A DNA stretch of 64,000 bases, taken from Psychrobacillus sp044762855 (GTDB taxonomy: Bacteria; Bacillota; Bacilli; Bacillales_A; Planococcaceae). Under the pieces are notes generated by a model. The model was not told the origin of the DNA. It did no database searches and saw only the letters and a program-made list of their open reading frames with translations. The stretch spans positions 62,001 through 126,000 of the forward strand of contig NZ_JBIWFB010000001.1 of assembly GCF_044762855.1 (NCBI RefSeq), read 5' to 3'. Numbering within the stretch: the first letter of the stretch is position 1; each line of letters starts with the position of its first letter. Made by a program: the position numbers and the translations under genes. This document shows positions 18,692 to 26,844 of the stretch, one piece after another.

Positions 18692-19135
18692 TATAGGGAA
18701 AGTGCGTCTAAGCAAGTTCAATAAGGAGGCCGCTATATTTCCGCCGGATAATTGACGAGCCACTACGTCGCTAACGCTCTTGCAGAGTCTCACACATTCG
18801 AACAAAATTCCAAAGAATGGCTAAGGGCAATCAAATAGCTATTGAAAGCAACTAATTTCAGTACGAAAGCAATTAAAATAAGCAGGAAAGCAACTAAATT
18901 GCCGATGAGAGCAACTAATTTAATACAATAGCAAGTTTACTTGGATTGAGACGATCATGATTTAGGCGGATTATAAGAATAATATGCCTAAAAGCCCATC
19001 GAACTCGCCTAGTCGGCATCTGCTCGTCTATTTTGTCGAGTTAGCAATCTACATTGTTTCATTCAACCATTTATTGTTAATTCTCGACACTAATAAGTTA
19101 GTATTTTCCATTGATTTTCGCTGCAGGGCGGCGAC
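18692..19135 (+). repeat. dispersed MITE-like element, copy A, left part
   Basis: Starts with the terminal sequence TATAGGGAAAGTGCGTC (18692-18708) and continues with the family's left module (CTATATTTCCGCCGG.., GTCGCTAACGCTCTTGC) and a 21 bp-period array. It is cut at 19135 by the insertion sequence and resumes at 20776. It fills the gap between spoVR and the IS. Short open frames inside it (for example 18984-19172) look spurious. Confidence 0.75.
18823..18927 (+). repeat. 21 bp array type 1 in copy A, five units
   Basis: Units begin at 18823, 18844, 18865, 18886 and 18907, an exact 21-base spacing, each starting (G/A)A(A/G)(A/G)GCAA followed by YTAA or TCAA. The second half of each unit differs, so only the first 12 bases or so are conserved. 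Confidence 0.85.
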
Positions 19136-20775
19136 CATGTACGTCAACTTAAGACTTTATCATCCTTTTTGATCCCTTAAAACGACCAGATTTCCGGAAA
19201 AATAGGATTCCATAAATAAAAAAGGTTTCGAATTTGATGAGGGGGGTATAGTAATACAACTACTCCTAAACTTGTAGGCATGACAAATAAACATTCTTTT
19301 TCCCTCCTAAAAAAAGGGTTACTTTTCTGTTTACACTAACCACCCAATCGGTCCCGGTTCTTTTACATTTTTTCGGCCGGTAACCATCAGGGTTTTTTCT
19401 ATCTTTTGAAGGGTGTTTTCCCATTCCGTATCATCACGGGCTCGCCAAAGCACCCTTATTTTTTTGGCTACTTCCCTTATGGTTATCTGTTCGCTTAGGA
19501 TGATGTGCTTGTCATGCCAAAAATACGCTCGCAACTGAAAGGTGATTAAGGTGCTAAGTATCAGTACAATTAGCTCCGCATACAAGTGACATTCCCACCG
19601 TTCCAATTTCATCTCTCGATAGTAATCCACTTTCAAATCGCTTTTCCAAGACTTAAAGATAATCTCTATCTGCCAGCGATAACGGTACAAGGAAACCACT
19701 TCCTTTACAGGAACTTCAGACGGGAGGTTCGTTATAAAGGTAGATATACCTGCCAAGTCTCTGGATTTCTGTTTGATTTGCCTCGATTTTGTTTGGCTGC
19801 GTCGTTTGATTCGGTGTTCTTGACGTCTCTGTTCCTCCTCGGTCATGCGATAGATAATGAGACGGGACGGCAACTTCTCTTGCTTCCCCAGATACACCAC
19901 TGGATATTCTCGTGTTTGGCCTCGCTTTAAATTCTGCCATTCTTGTTCCAGAAGAAGTCGCTCATATGCATAGGTCTTCATAATTTCTCCGTTTTCATGA
20001 TAGCGAGGACTCGGATGATCGACATAGAACATCGTGTCTGATTTGGCCCGCGAAACATAGAAGGCGCCTTTCTTCGCGATATTTTTCAGGATGTCAAATT
20101 GGAAATATCCAAGGTCTTGTAAGATCAAATCGTTCTTTTCCACATTATGCAGGCGTTCCATTCCGGATGGGCAGTCCCCTGCTTTACCTGGCTGAATTTC
20201 GATGTACTGGAAGCGACCCGTCAGATAATCAAATTCAATCTGGTATTTCATACCCGCACCAACACTGCTGGGATAGATTGCACTGCAGGATTTGGGGAGG
20301 GTAATAGTTGTACCATCGAGAATTCGAATACACCTGAATGGGATGCTTGTCGCAAGCCGAATCCCCTCAAAAACTTGATGCGCCTGTTGATCGAACAAAC
20401 GAAGAAAGATCTCTTTTAAAAATTGGACTGTCTTTTCATTCAACCGTTTGTTCAGTGCTTCTTTAGATAGATAGACATGGTGGTCGGCCAGATCAGAACA
20501 GAGTTCTGTTAGAGAGGACTCCGAAAGGGCTCCCTGTTTATGGAAAATAAGCTCCATGAATGAGATGACCGTAAGCTTACGTTCCCGTTGTATAAACTTT
20601 GTTTTCTTCGCAAGGCTAGTCAATTCTTTTGGGTGAAAGAAACAGGAACAACCGTTTCAGTTGGTAAACAGTAGGATTTAGTTTCATCATCGATCCCTCC
20701 TTATATGATAGTACTCTTTCTATACCACCAATTAGAGAAAGTTAATCGTTAAAAATCCTTAAGTTGACGTACATG
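19136..20775 (-). mobile_element. IS4-family insertion sequence, 1640 bp, with target duplication
   Basis: Both ends carry the same 18 bp terminal inverted repeat: CATGTACGTCAACTTAAG at 19136-19153 and its complement at 20758-20775. Immediately outside, GGGCGGCGAC occurs at 19126-19135 and again at 20776-20785, a 10 bp target duplication in the range known for IS4/IS231 elements. One transposase gene on the minus strand fills it. The element is inserted into dispersed repeat copy A, so removing it restores a continuous repeat. The intact duplication and ends suggest a fairly recent insertion. Confidence 0.92.
19331..20690 (-). pseudogene. IS4-family transposase, N-terminal frameshift
   Basis: DDE transposase with the IS4 YREK signature intact in YRYRWQIEIIFKSWK (Y-x2-R-x3-E-x6-K), and the first catalytic Asp in LDGTTITLPKS. 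The natural start is ATG 20690 (ATGATG, RBS AAGGAGGG): it reads MMKLNPTVYQLKRLFLF and then runs into a stop near 20613. The main frame, which opens at 20623, continues as HPKELTSLAKKTKF once a tandem duplication of 4 bases (GAAAGAAA on the plus strand, 20635-20642) is discounted. So the gene looks frameshifted. Programmed slippage is an alternative, but I know of none in this family. Confidence 0.8.
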
Positions 20776-20932
20776 GGGCGGCGACTCCGAAGGGATTAAG
20801 TGAGTAAGATGAGACTTCACAACGTACGCCTAAGCGGCGGTGAAGGCTCATCACTCACCCCCCGGAAAGCGTCCGTCCTGCAGCTAAAATCACAGTGGAT
20901 CCTAATAGGGCAATATAAAACGCATTATCCCT
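20776..20932 (+). repeat. dispersed MITE-like element, copy A, right part
   Basis: Continues copy A after the IS: the second GGGCGGCGAC, then CTCATCACTCACC, AAAATCACAGTGG and a degenerate right terminus ACGCATTATCCCTAAG that mirrors the left TATAGGGAAAGTGCG end. Confidence 0.65.
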
Positions 20933-20946
20933 AAGATGCATAGTAA

Positions 20947-21321
20947 TTAGTTTTTTAGCTTGTCATTTAAAATGCTATCTTCTAAAACAGAAAACTTATC
21001 TCCATATACTTTCGTAATATGAACTTCTCCCCATGCACATAATGCATCTAATATGCCTCTTAAGCTTAAGCCATATTCACTTAATTCATATTCTACTTTT
21101 GGGGGAACTTGGTTGTAAGCGATTCGGTTAATAACTCCATCTGCTTCTAATTCCCTTAATTGTTGTGTTAGCATTTTTTGTGTGATGTCAGGCATAAGCC
21201 GTTTCAACTCACTTGTTCGTTTTTTTCCATGAGTTAAATGGCAGAGAATCACACATTTCCACTTTCCACCGATTACTTCTAAAGTTGCTTCAACCGATAT
21301 ATTATATTTCTTTTTTGTCAT
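20947..21321 (-). CDS. HxlR-family winged-helix regulator
   Basis: A 124-residue MarR-like one-domain regulator. The family core is present: VEATLEVIGGKWKCVILCHL, KRTSELKRLMPDITQKMLTQQLRELEADGVINR (recognition region, core ITQKMLTQQLREL) and YELSEYGLSL. The open frame runs to 21423, but ATG 21321 with AAGGAG upstream is the realistic start. It is divergent from an MFS exporter and aldo-keto reductase pair, which it probably controls. HxlR members often sense electrophiles or redox stress through a cysteine; Cys residues occur near residues 25-29 and in DALCAWGEV. Confidence 0.88.
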   Translation of the reverse strand: MTKKKYNISVEATLEVIGGKWKCVILCHLTHGKKRTSELKRLMPDITQKMLTQQLRELEADGVINRIAYNQVPPKVEYELSEYGLSLRGILDALCAWGEVHITKVYGDKFSVLEDSILNDKLKN

Positions 21322-21337
21322 ATTTTTCTCCTTCTTA

Positions 21338-21378
21338 ATAGGAACTAATAAGTACCTATATAACTTTTTAGTTCCTAT
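21338..21378. promoter_or_regulatory. inverted repeat, candidate HxlR operator
   Basis: Perfect 11 bp arms ATAGGAACTAA (21338-21348) and TTAGTTCCTAT (21368-21378), 19 bases apart, just upstream of the HxlR start and inside the divergent promoter region. A DNA operator is the simplest reading; an mRNA hairpin in the hxlR leader is also possible. Confidence 0.5.
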
Positions 21379-21502
21379 ATTACTTAAAAGTGCGTACTTT
21401 TCTTTTGAAACCTTATGATTCATACTAACATTTGCTGGTGGATTTACACTAGTTTTAATGAATACTTCCTAACAACACATGGGAAAGAAAGGTTGAGAAA
21501 AA

Positions 21503-22711
21503 ATGACTGTAAATAAAAAGAGAAGTATGTTTGCACTACTTGCTTTAGCTGTAAGTGCATTCGCAATTGGAACGACTGAATTTGTTAGCGTGGGACTTTT
21601 ACCGTTAATTTCTCATGATTTAGATATATCGCTTACGACAGCTGGTCTTACTGTTTCGTTATATGCATTAGGTGTAATGTTCGGAGCACCAATTTTAACA
21701 TCACTTACATCCAAAATGCCACGCAAGACATTGTTATTATGGATAATGGTAGTCTTTATCATAGGGAACGGTATTGCAGCAAGTGCTACAAGTGTGACAG
21801 TTTTACTAGTTGCCCGTGTCATTTCGGCATTTTCGCATGGAGTATTTATGTCGATTGGATCGACTATAGCTGCAGACTTAGTTCCGGAAAATCGGAGAGC
21901 AAGTGCCATTTCCATTATGTTTACGGGACTGACGGTTGCAACGATTACAGGTGTTCCATTTGGTACATTTATTGGTCAACAGTTTGGCTGGCGTTTTGCT
22001 TTTGTGGCAATTGTCATCATTGGCCTAATAGGGTTTATCGCTAATAGCATACTTGTTCCGGCTGATTTAAGAAAAGGTAATCCAACGTCTATGCGAGACC
22101 AAGTGAAGCTTATAACAAATAGTCGAATACTATTGCTCTTGAGTATTACAGCGCTTGGTTACGGAGGAACATTTGTCGTCTTCACATATTTATCCCCATT
22201 ACTTCAGACGATAACTGGATTTAAGCAAGAGTCGATTGCAATTATTTTACTCGTTTACGGAGTTGCCATTGCAATCGGCAATATGATAGGTGGGAAGCTT
22301 TCGAATAAAAATCCAATCGGCTCGCTATTTTATATGTTTATTGTACAGGCGATCGTATTATTTATTTTAGTATTTACTGTCCCATTTAAAGTGGCTGGCT
22401 TAATCACAATTATTTTCATGGGATTATTTGCATTTATGAATGTTCCCGGGCTTCAAGTATATGTAGTAATGCTCGCAGAACGCTTTGTTCCAAGTGCAGT
22501 TGATGTGGCCTCGGCTATGAATATTGCTGCGTTCAATGCAGGAATTGCAATTGGTTCCTATTTAGGGGGCATTGTAGCAGAATCTATGGGACTTATCCAT
22601 ACTACATGGATTGGGGCATTAATGGTCGTACTTGCAGTAATATTAACGGGTATAAGTCGAATGCTCGAAAGAAAAGATAAACAACATATAATGAAATTGG
22701 AGGAAGTCTAA
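21503..22711 (+). CDS. MFS transporter, AraJ/YdhP-like
   Basis: Drug:H+ antiporter-like major facilitator of 402 residues with 12 predicted helices. N-terminal GTTEFVSVGLLPLISHDLDIS and the loop SKMPRKTLLLW are typical of the AraJ/YdhP/PbuE group of exporters (arabinose, purine or drug efflux). ATG 21503 follows AAAGGTTGAG. Its stop is directly abutted by the start codon of the aldo-keto reductase, so the two are translationally coupled. Divergent HxlR regulator suggests induction by a toxic or electrophilic compound; substrate unknown. Confidence 0.85.
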   Translation: MTVNKKRSMFALLALAVSAFAIGTTEFVSVGLLPLISHDLDISLTTAGLTVSLYALGVMFGAPILTSLTSKMPRKTLLLWIMVVFIIGNGIAASATSVTVLLVARVISAFSHGVFMSIGSTIAADLVPENRRASAISIMFTGLTVATITGVPFGTFIGQQFGWRFAFVAIVIIGLIGFIANSILVPADLRKGNPTSMRDQVKLITNSRILLLLSITALGYGGTFVVFTYLSPLLQTITGFKQESIAIILLVYGVAIAIGNMIGGKLSNKNPIGSLFYMFIVQAIVLFILVFTVPFKVAGLITIIFMGLFAFMNVPGLQVYVVMLAERFVPSAVDVASAMNIAAFNAGIAIGSYLGGIVAESMGLIHTTWIGALMVVLAVILTGISRMLERKDKQHIMKLEEV

Positions 22712-23554
22712 ATGATGAAAAATTTACAATCTACAACAACATTAAATAATGGCATAGAAATGCCTTGGTTAGGACTAGGTGTATTTAAAGTAGAAGAAGG
22801 GCAAGAACTAGTAGATGCGGTGAAAGCTGCTATTAAGCATGGTTATCGAAGTATTGACACTGCCGCTATTTATGGCAATGAAGTTGGAGTAGGGCAAGGT
22901 ATTCGTGAAGCAATGGAAGAGGCAGATATTGCAAGAGAGGATTTATTTATCACATCTAAAGTTTGGAATTCAGAATTAGGTTATGAAAAAACAATAGCCG
23001 CTTACGAAGAAAGTTTATCTAAACTTGGCTTGGAGTACTTAGATTTGTATCTCATACATTGGCCGGTAGAAGGTAAATACAGTGACGCATGGAGAGCACT
23101 TGAAACGCTTTATAAAGAAGGTCGAGTGAAAGCAATCGGCGTAAGTAATTTTCAAATTCATCACTTAGAAAACTTAATGAAAGATGCGAAGATTAAACCA
23201 ATGATAAACCAAGTGGAATATCATCCACGTTTGACGCAAAAAGATTTGAAATCATTTTGTAAAGAGAACAACATTCAGTTAGAAGCATGGTCTCCACTTA
23301 TGCAAGGACAATTGCTTGAAAACGTAGAACTACAAGAAATTGCAAATAAATACGGTAAATCTGTAGCACAAGTCATTTTACGCTGGGACTTACAAAACGG
23401 GGTAATTACGATTCCTAAATCAACAAAAGCTCATCGAATTGCTGAAAATGCAGATGTATTTGATTTTGAATTAACAGAGGAAGATATGAAACATATCGAG
23501 AGCTTAAATCAGAATCATCGCGTAGGACCAGATCCAGACAACTTTGATTTTTAA
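22712..23554 (+). CDS. aldo-keto reductase
   Basis: NADPH-dependent carbonyl reductase of 280 residues, (beta/alpha)8 barrel. The catalytic tetrad is visible: Asp49 and Tyr54 (DTAAIYGNE), Lys83 (TSKVWN) and His116 (LIHWP). Cofactor motifs AIGVSNF, NQVEYHP and IPKST follow. Closest in style to B. subtilis YvgN/YtbE, which reduce methylglyoxal and other aldehydes. ATG 22712 starts at the base after the MFS stop, with GGAGG inside the end of that gene. Likely role: detoxify a reactive aldehyde alongside efflux. Confidence 0.92.
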   Translation: MMKNLQSTTTLNNGIEMPWLGLGVFKVEEGQELVDAVKAAIKHGYRSIDTAAIYGNEVGVGQGIREAMEEADIAREDLFITSKVWNSELGYEKTIAAYEESLSKLGLEYLDLYLIHWPVEGKYSDAWRALETLYKEGRVKAIGVSNFQIHHLENLMKDAKIKPMINQVEYHPRLTQKDLKSFCKENNIQLEAWSPLMQGQLLENVELQEIANKYGKSVAQVILRWDLQNGVITIPKSTKAHRIAENADVFDFELTEEDMKHIESLNQNHRVGPDPDNFDF

Positions 23555-23556
23555 AA

Positions 23557-23603
23557 TGTCCCTGTGCAGCAAACGATTCTGAATTGTTTGCTGCACAGGG
23601 ACA
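23557..23603. repeat. long perfect hairpin after aldo-keto reductase
   Basis: Perfect 18 bp arms TGTCCCTGTGCAGCAAAC (23557-23574) and GTTTGCTGCACAGGGACA (23586-23603) with an 11-base loop. It is followed by A7, not T, so it is a poor intrinsic terminator on the plus strand. It resembles the GC-rich intergenic palindromes scattered in Bacillus genomes. Confidence 0.75.
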
Positions 23604-23703
23604 AAAAAATCCTCCTCATCTATCACAGCAACTGCATAAAAAATTGGCATTTAGCTATTAGTAAGTTAACATAAAAGGATGGGAAAACGATAGGAGGATG
23701 AAT

Positions 23704-24939
23704 ATGAAACGTCGAGTGGTTGTAACTGGATATGGAGTCATATCACCATTAGGAAATGATGTGGCTACGTTATGGAAAAACATAAAAGAAGGTAAATCTG
23801 GTATCAAAAAAATTGAATCAGACGATTTTAAAGAAATTAATACACAAATAGCTGGGATAATAGATGATTTTCCAGCGGAAGAATACTTAGATAAGAAAGA
23901 TTTAGGGAAATATGATTTATATACACAATACGCATATGCGGCAACAAAGCAAGCCTTAGATCAATCGCAACTAGACTTGGAATCTGTTAATAAAGAACGG
24001 ATCGGCGTTTATATTGGCTCAGGGATAGGGGGCATTAATACAACGCTAGAGAACCATAAATTGCTGTTAGAAAAAGGTCCAAGAAGGGTATCTCCATTTA
24101 TGGTGCCAATGATGATCAGCAATATGGCAACTGGTATTATTGCCATTAAATACGGTTTTAAAGGGCCAAGTTTTTCACCGGTTTCAGCTTGTGCAACGGC
24201 AAATCATGCTATTGGTGAGGCGTATTTAAATATATTACATGGATATTCAGATGTGATCGTGGCAGGTGGAGCAGAGGCATCTATCAACCCATTATCTTTT
24301 GCTGCTTTTTCAAGAATGCGGGCCATGTCTACTTTAAATGACACTCCGGAAAAAGCGAGTCGTCCTTTTGATAGAGATCGTGATGGATTTGTTATGTCGG
24401 AAGGGTCAGGTATTTTAGTATTAGAGGAGTATGAACATGCTAAAAAACGTGGAGCTACGATTTTAGGAGAACTGGTTGGTTACGGTTCCACAACGGATGC
24501 ATTCCATATTACCTCACCTGATTTCGATGGAGCAGCTAGAGCGATGAAGTTAGCTATTGAGATGGCACAAATTAATCCTACAGAAATTGATTATATTAAT
24601 GCGCATGGGACAAGTACTCCTGAAGGTGATAAATCTGAAACAAACGCCATTAAAGCTGTTTTTGGTGAGCATGCATATGAATTGAAAGTAAGTTCTACAA
24701 AATCCATGACTGGTCACTTATTTGGCGCTGCAGGTGGCATTGAGGCAATAATAACACTTAAAAGTATCTCAGAAGACATTGCACCAGCTACCATCAATCA
24801 AGAAACTCCAGATGAAGAGTGTGATTTAAATTATGTGCCAAATGAAGCAGTAGAGACAGAAATAAACTATGCGCTTTCCAATGGTTTTGGTTTTGGTGGG
24901 CATAATGCTGTACTTGCTTTCAAAAAAGTCGTTGAATAA
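23704..24939 (+). CDS. beta-ketoacyl-ACP synthase II (FabF-type)
   Basis: Condensing enzyme of 411 residues that elongates acyl-ACP with malonyl-ACP. The Cys-His-His active site is complete: Cys163 in SACATANHAIGEA, His in NAHGTSTPEGD and His in STKSMTGHLFGAAGG. ATG 23704 is preferred to the in-frame ATG 23698, which overlaps the RBS TAGGAGG. It is monocistronic with its own terminator and not next to fabH or other fab genes. It may therefore be the main FabF in a dispersed arrangement or a second paralogue; this window cannot decide. Confidence 0.9.
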   Translation: MKRRVVVTGYGVISPLGNDVATLWKNIKEGKSGIKKIESDDFKEINTQIAGIIDDFPAEEYLDKKDLGKYDLYTQYAYAATKQALDQSQLDLESVNKERIGVYIGSGIGGINTTLENHKLLLEKGPRRVSPFMVPMMISNMATGIIAIKYGFKGPSFSPVSACATANHAIGEAYLNILHGYSDVIVAGGAEASINPLSFAAFSRMRAMSTLNDTPEKASRPFDRDRDGFVMSEGSGILVLEEYEHAKKRGATILGELVGYGSTTDAFHITSPDFDGAARAMKLAIEMAQINPTEIDYINAHGTSTPEGDKSETNAIKAVFGEHAYELKVSSTKSMTGHLFGAAGGIEAIITLKSISEDIAPATINQETPDEECDLNYVPNEAVETEINYALSNGFGFGGHNAVLAFKKVVE

Positions 24940-24949
24940 ATATAACTAA

Positions 24950-24997
24950 ATAAAAAAAGAAGCTTTCTGCACCCAATGCAAAAAGCTTCTTTTTTTC
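24950..24997. terminator. bidirectional terminator
   Basis: AAAAAAAGAAGCTTT (24953-24967) and its complement AAAGCTTCTTTTTTT (24982-24996) serve the convergent FabF and SDR genes; T tracts appear on both strands. Confidence 0.9.
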
Positions 24998-25006
24998 ATA
25001 ATTATT

Positions 25007-25888
25007 TTATGAACTGACAAAGTCTCCACCATCGACATGAATTGTTTGTCCTGACATGTAACTGGAATCGGCAGAAGCTAAGAGAACATAGGCAGGGGCT
25101 AGTTCAGCAGGTTGACCACGTCTACCTATCGGAGTATTAGCTCCGTGTTGCTCGACTTTCTGCTTATCGAAAGTAGCAGGTATCAGCGGTGTCCAAATAG
25201 GACCAGGCGCTACGGCATTTACCCGAATACCTTTTTCTATTAAATGTAGGGCAAGAGAGCGGGTAAAGGCAGTGATTGCACCTTTTGTGGCAGAGTAATC
25301 AATAAGTTCTGGTGAACCATTATAGGCCGTGATAGAAGAAGTGTTTACAATCGTATCTCCTTTGGCCATATGAGGCAATGCTGCCTGTGTTAAATAAAAC
25401 ATCGAATAAATATTCGTGGAAAATGTTTCTTGCAATTGATCAGGAGTAATTTTCAAAAAGTCATCTGTAGGAAATTGCTTACCGGCGTTATTCACTAATA
25501 TATTAAGCTGGCCAAATTGTTGAATTACTTCATCGACTGTGTTTTGACAGTTTTCATCATCGCTTAAATCTGTTTTAATTTTCATCGCTTTGACTCCATA
25601 TTTTTCTATTGCTTGGACTGTTTCTTCAGCATCTTTTTCTTCATTATCATCCAAATATACGATAGCAACATTGGCACCTTCTTTGGCAAATGCTACGGCC
25701 ACAGCTCTTCCAATTCCACTGTCACCGCCTGTAATAAGTGCTACTTTACCGGACAATTTCTCAGAGCCTTTATAATTTGGATCATCATATATTGGTTGGG
25801 GATTCATTTCCGTTTCTGCACCCGGTTGCGTGTTTTGGGTTTGCCCTGAGACCTCTTGATCGATTTTTGTATATTTATCTGTTGTCAT
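25007..25888 (-). CDS. short-chain dehydrogenase, general stress protein 39-like
   Basis: A 293-residue SDR with the long N-terminal extension typical of YdaD/YhdF (GSP39) stress proteins: about 45 polar residues (QTQNTQPGAETEMNPQPIYD) before the Rossmann motif TGGDSGIGRA (residues 53-62). NNAG and the catalytic YSATK are present, and the C-terminus is YMSGQTIHVDGGDF. ATG 25888 follows AGGAGG. A very good sigma-B promoter lies upstream, consistent with the B. subtilis relatives being general-stress genes. Substrate unknown. Confidence 0.9.
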   Translation of the reverse strand: MTTDKYTKIDQEVSGQTQNTQPGAETEMNPQPIYDDPNYKGSEKLSGKVALITGGDSGIGRAVAVAFAKEGANVAIVYLDDNEEKDAEETVQAIEKYGVKAMKIKTDLSDDENCQNTVDEVIQQFGQLNILVNNAGKQFPTDDFLKITPDQLQETFSTNIYSMFYLTQAALPHMAKGDTIVNTSSITAYNGSPELIDYSATKGAITAFTRSLALHLIEKGIRVNAVAPGPIWTPLIPATFDKQKVEQHGANTPIGRRGQPAELAPAYVLLASADSSYMSGQTIHVDGGDFVSS

Positions 25889-25920
25889 GTAAATCCTCCT
25901 TTTAAGTGGTTGATTTTATT

Positions 25921-25945
25921 ATTCCCTCCTTAGAAAAAAACAAAC
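25921..25945 (-). promoter_or_regulatory. sigma-B promoter of the stress SDR gene
   Basis: Minus strand GTTTGT (25940-25945), 13 bp spacer, GGGAAT (25921-25926). The -10 matches GGGWAW fully and the -35 keeps GTTT of GTTTAA. It lies about 33 bases before the start codon. Confidence 0.7.
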
Positions 25946-26038
25946 TTATGAATGTGTTTTAACGGAATAGTAAGTTTCGTTTTTCTTCTAAAAGAATGGG
26001 GTATATCTATATACATAATTGGAGAATGGAGAATTTAT

Positions 26039-26755
26039 ATGAAACCACTTATTGGAATAACAGCTGAAGTGAAAGAGGACGGTAATTATTTCATGCCTCC
26101 CGTATATGGAAAAGCGATCATACAAGCTGGAGGAATTCCGGTATTAATTCCGCTTATACCAGATGAAGATATTGATGCACTAGCGAAACAAATAGATGGA
26201 CTCTTTGTAACAGGAGGGGAAGATATCGATCCAGCATATTACTATGCGGAACCACATATCCATCTTGGCAGAATTACACCGCATTTAGATCAGATGGAGT
26301 TTTCACTTGTACAAAAAATGCTTGAATTGGATAAACCATATATAGGTGTTTGTCGAGGACTACATATGTTAAATATCGTTACCGGAGGAACACTTTATCA
26401 ATCTATTCACTCGCAGCGCAAGGAACCGGTGATGCAACATTTACAAAAGGCGATTCGTACACATAGATCACACCCAGTAATAGTAGAAAGAGACAGTCAT
26501 CTATTTGAATTATTACAAGAAGATGAATTTAAAGTAAACTCATTTCACCATCAAGCCGTGAATAAAGTAGGAGAAAATTTGCGGGTTGTCGCGAGAGCTA
26601 CCGATGGAATCATCGAATGTGTAGAAAGTACAAAGCATACTTTTGCTTTTGGTTTTCAATGGCATCCAGAGGAATTTGCACTAGACGATGACGATGCTTC
26701 AAAGCGTGTATTTAAAGCCTATATACATGCTGCTTTAAAGCGGAAAAACAAATAA
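26039..26755 (+). CDS. gamma-glutamyl-gamma-aminobutyrate hydrolase family (peptidase C26)
   Basis: Class I glutamine amidotransferase-like hydrolase of 238 residues, PuuD type. The catalytic Cys105 lies in YIGVCRGLHMLN, with the His-Glu pair in GFQWHPEEF near residue 209 and the oxyanion-side VTGGEDIDP. The open frame reaches back to 25952, but ATG 26039 has GGAGAATTTAT upstream and gives the canonical N-terminus MKPLIGITAE. PuuD cleaves gamma-glutamyl-GABA in putrescine degradation; no other puu genes are here, so the true substrate is open. Confidence 0.88.
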   Translation: MKPLIGITAEVKEDGNYFMPPVYGKAIIQAGGIPVLIPLIPDEDIDALAKQIDGLFVTGGEDIDPAYYYAEPHIHLGRITPHLDQMEFSLVQKMLELDKPYIGVCRGLHMLNIVTGGTLYQSIHSQRKEPVMQHLQKAIRTHRSHPVIVERDSHLFELLQEDEFKVNSFHHQAVNKVGENLRVVARATDGIIECVESTKHTFAFGFQWHPEEFALDDDDASKRVFKAYIHAALKRKNK

Positions 26756-26844
26756 AAACAGTACACTTTTCGATTGTTAGAGTTCAATAATTATTGTAGA
26801 TTAAAATTATTGCAATTATTCAAAATAGGACTGGAGACAATAAA

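Noticed and set aside
18984..19172. Open reading frames inside the dispersed repeats (also 31756-32079, and frames through the 21 bp arrays)
   Set aside because: No ribosome binding sites, low-complexity heptad products on both strands, and no frame shared intact among copies. Openness follows from 21 being a multiple of three.
21722..22044. Cysteine-rich frame within the MFS gene
   Set aside because: Frame +1 shadow of the transporter, with no RBS.
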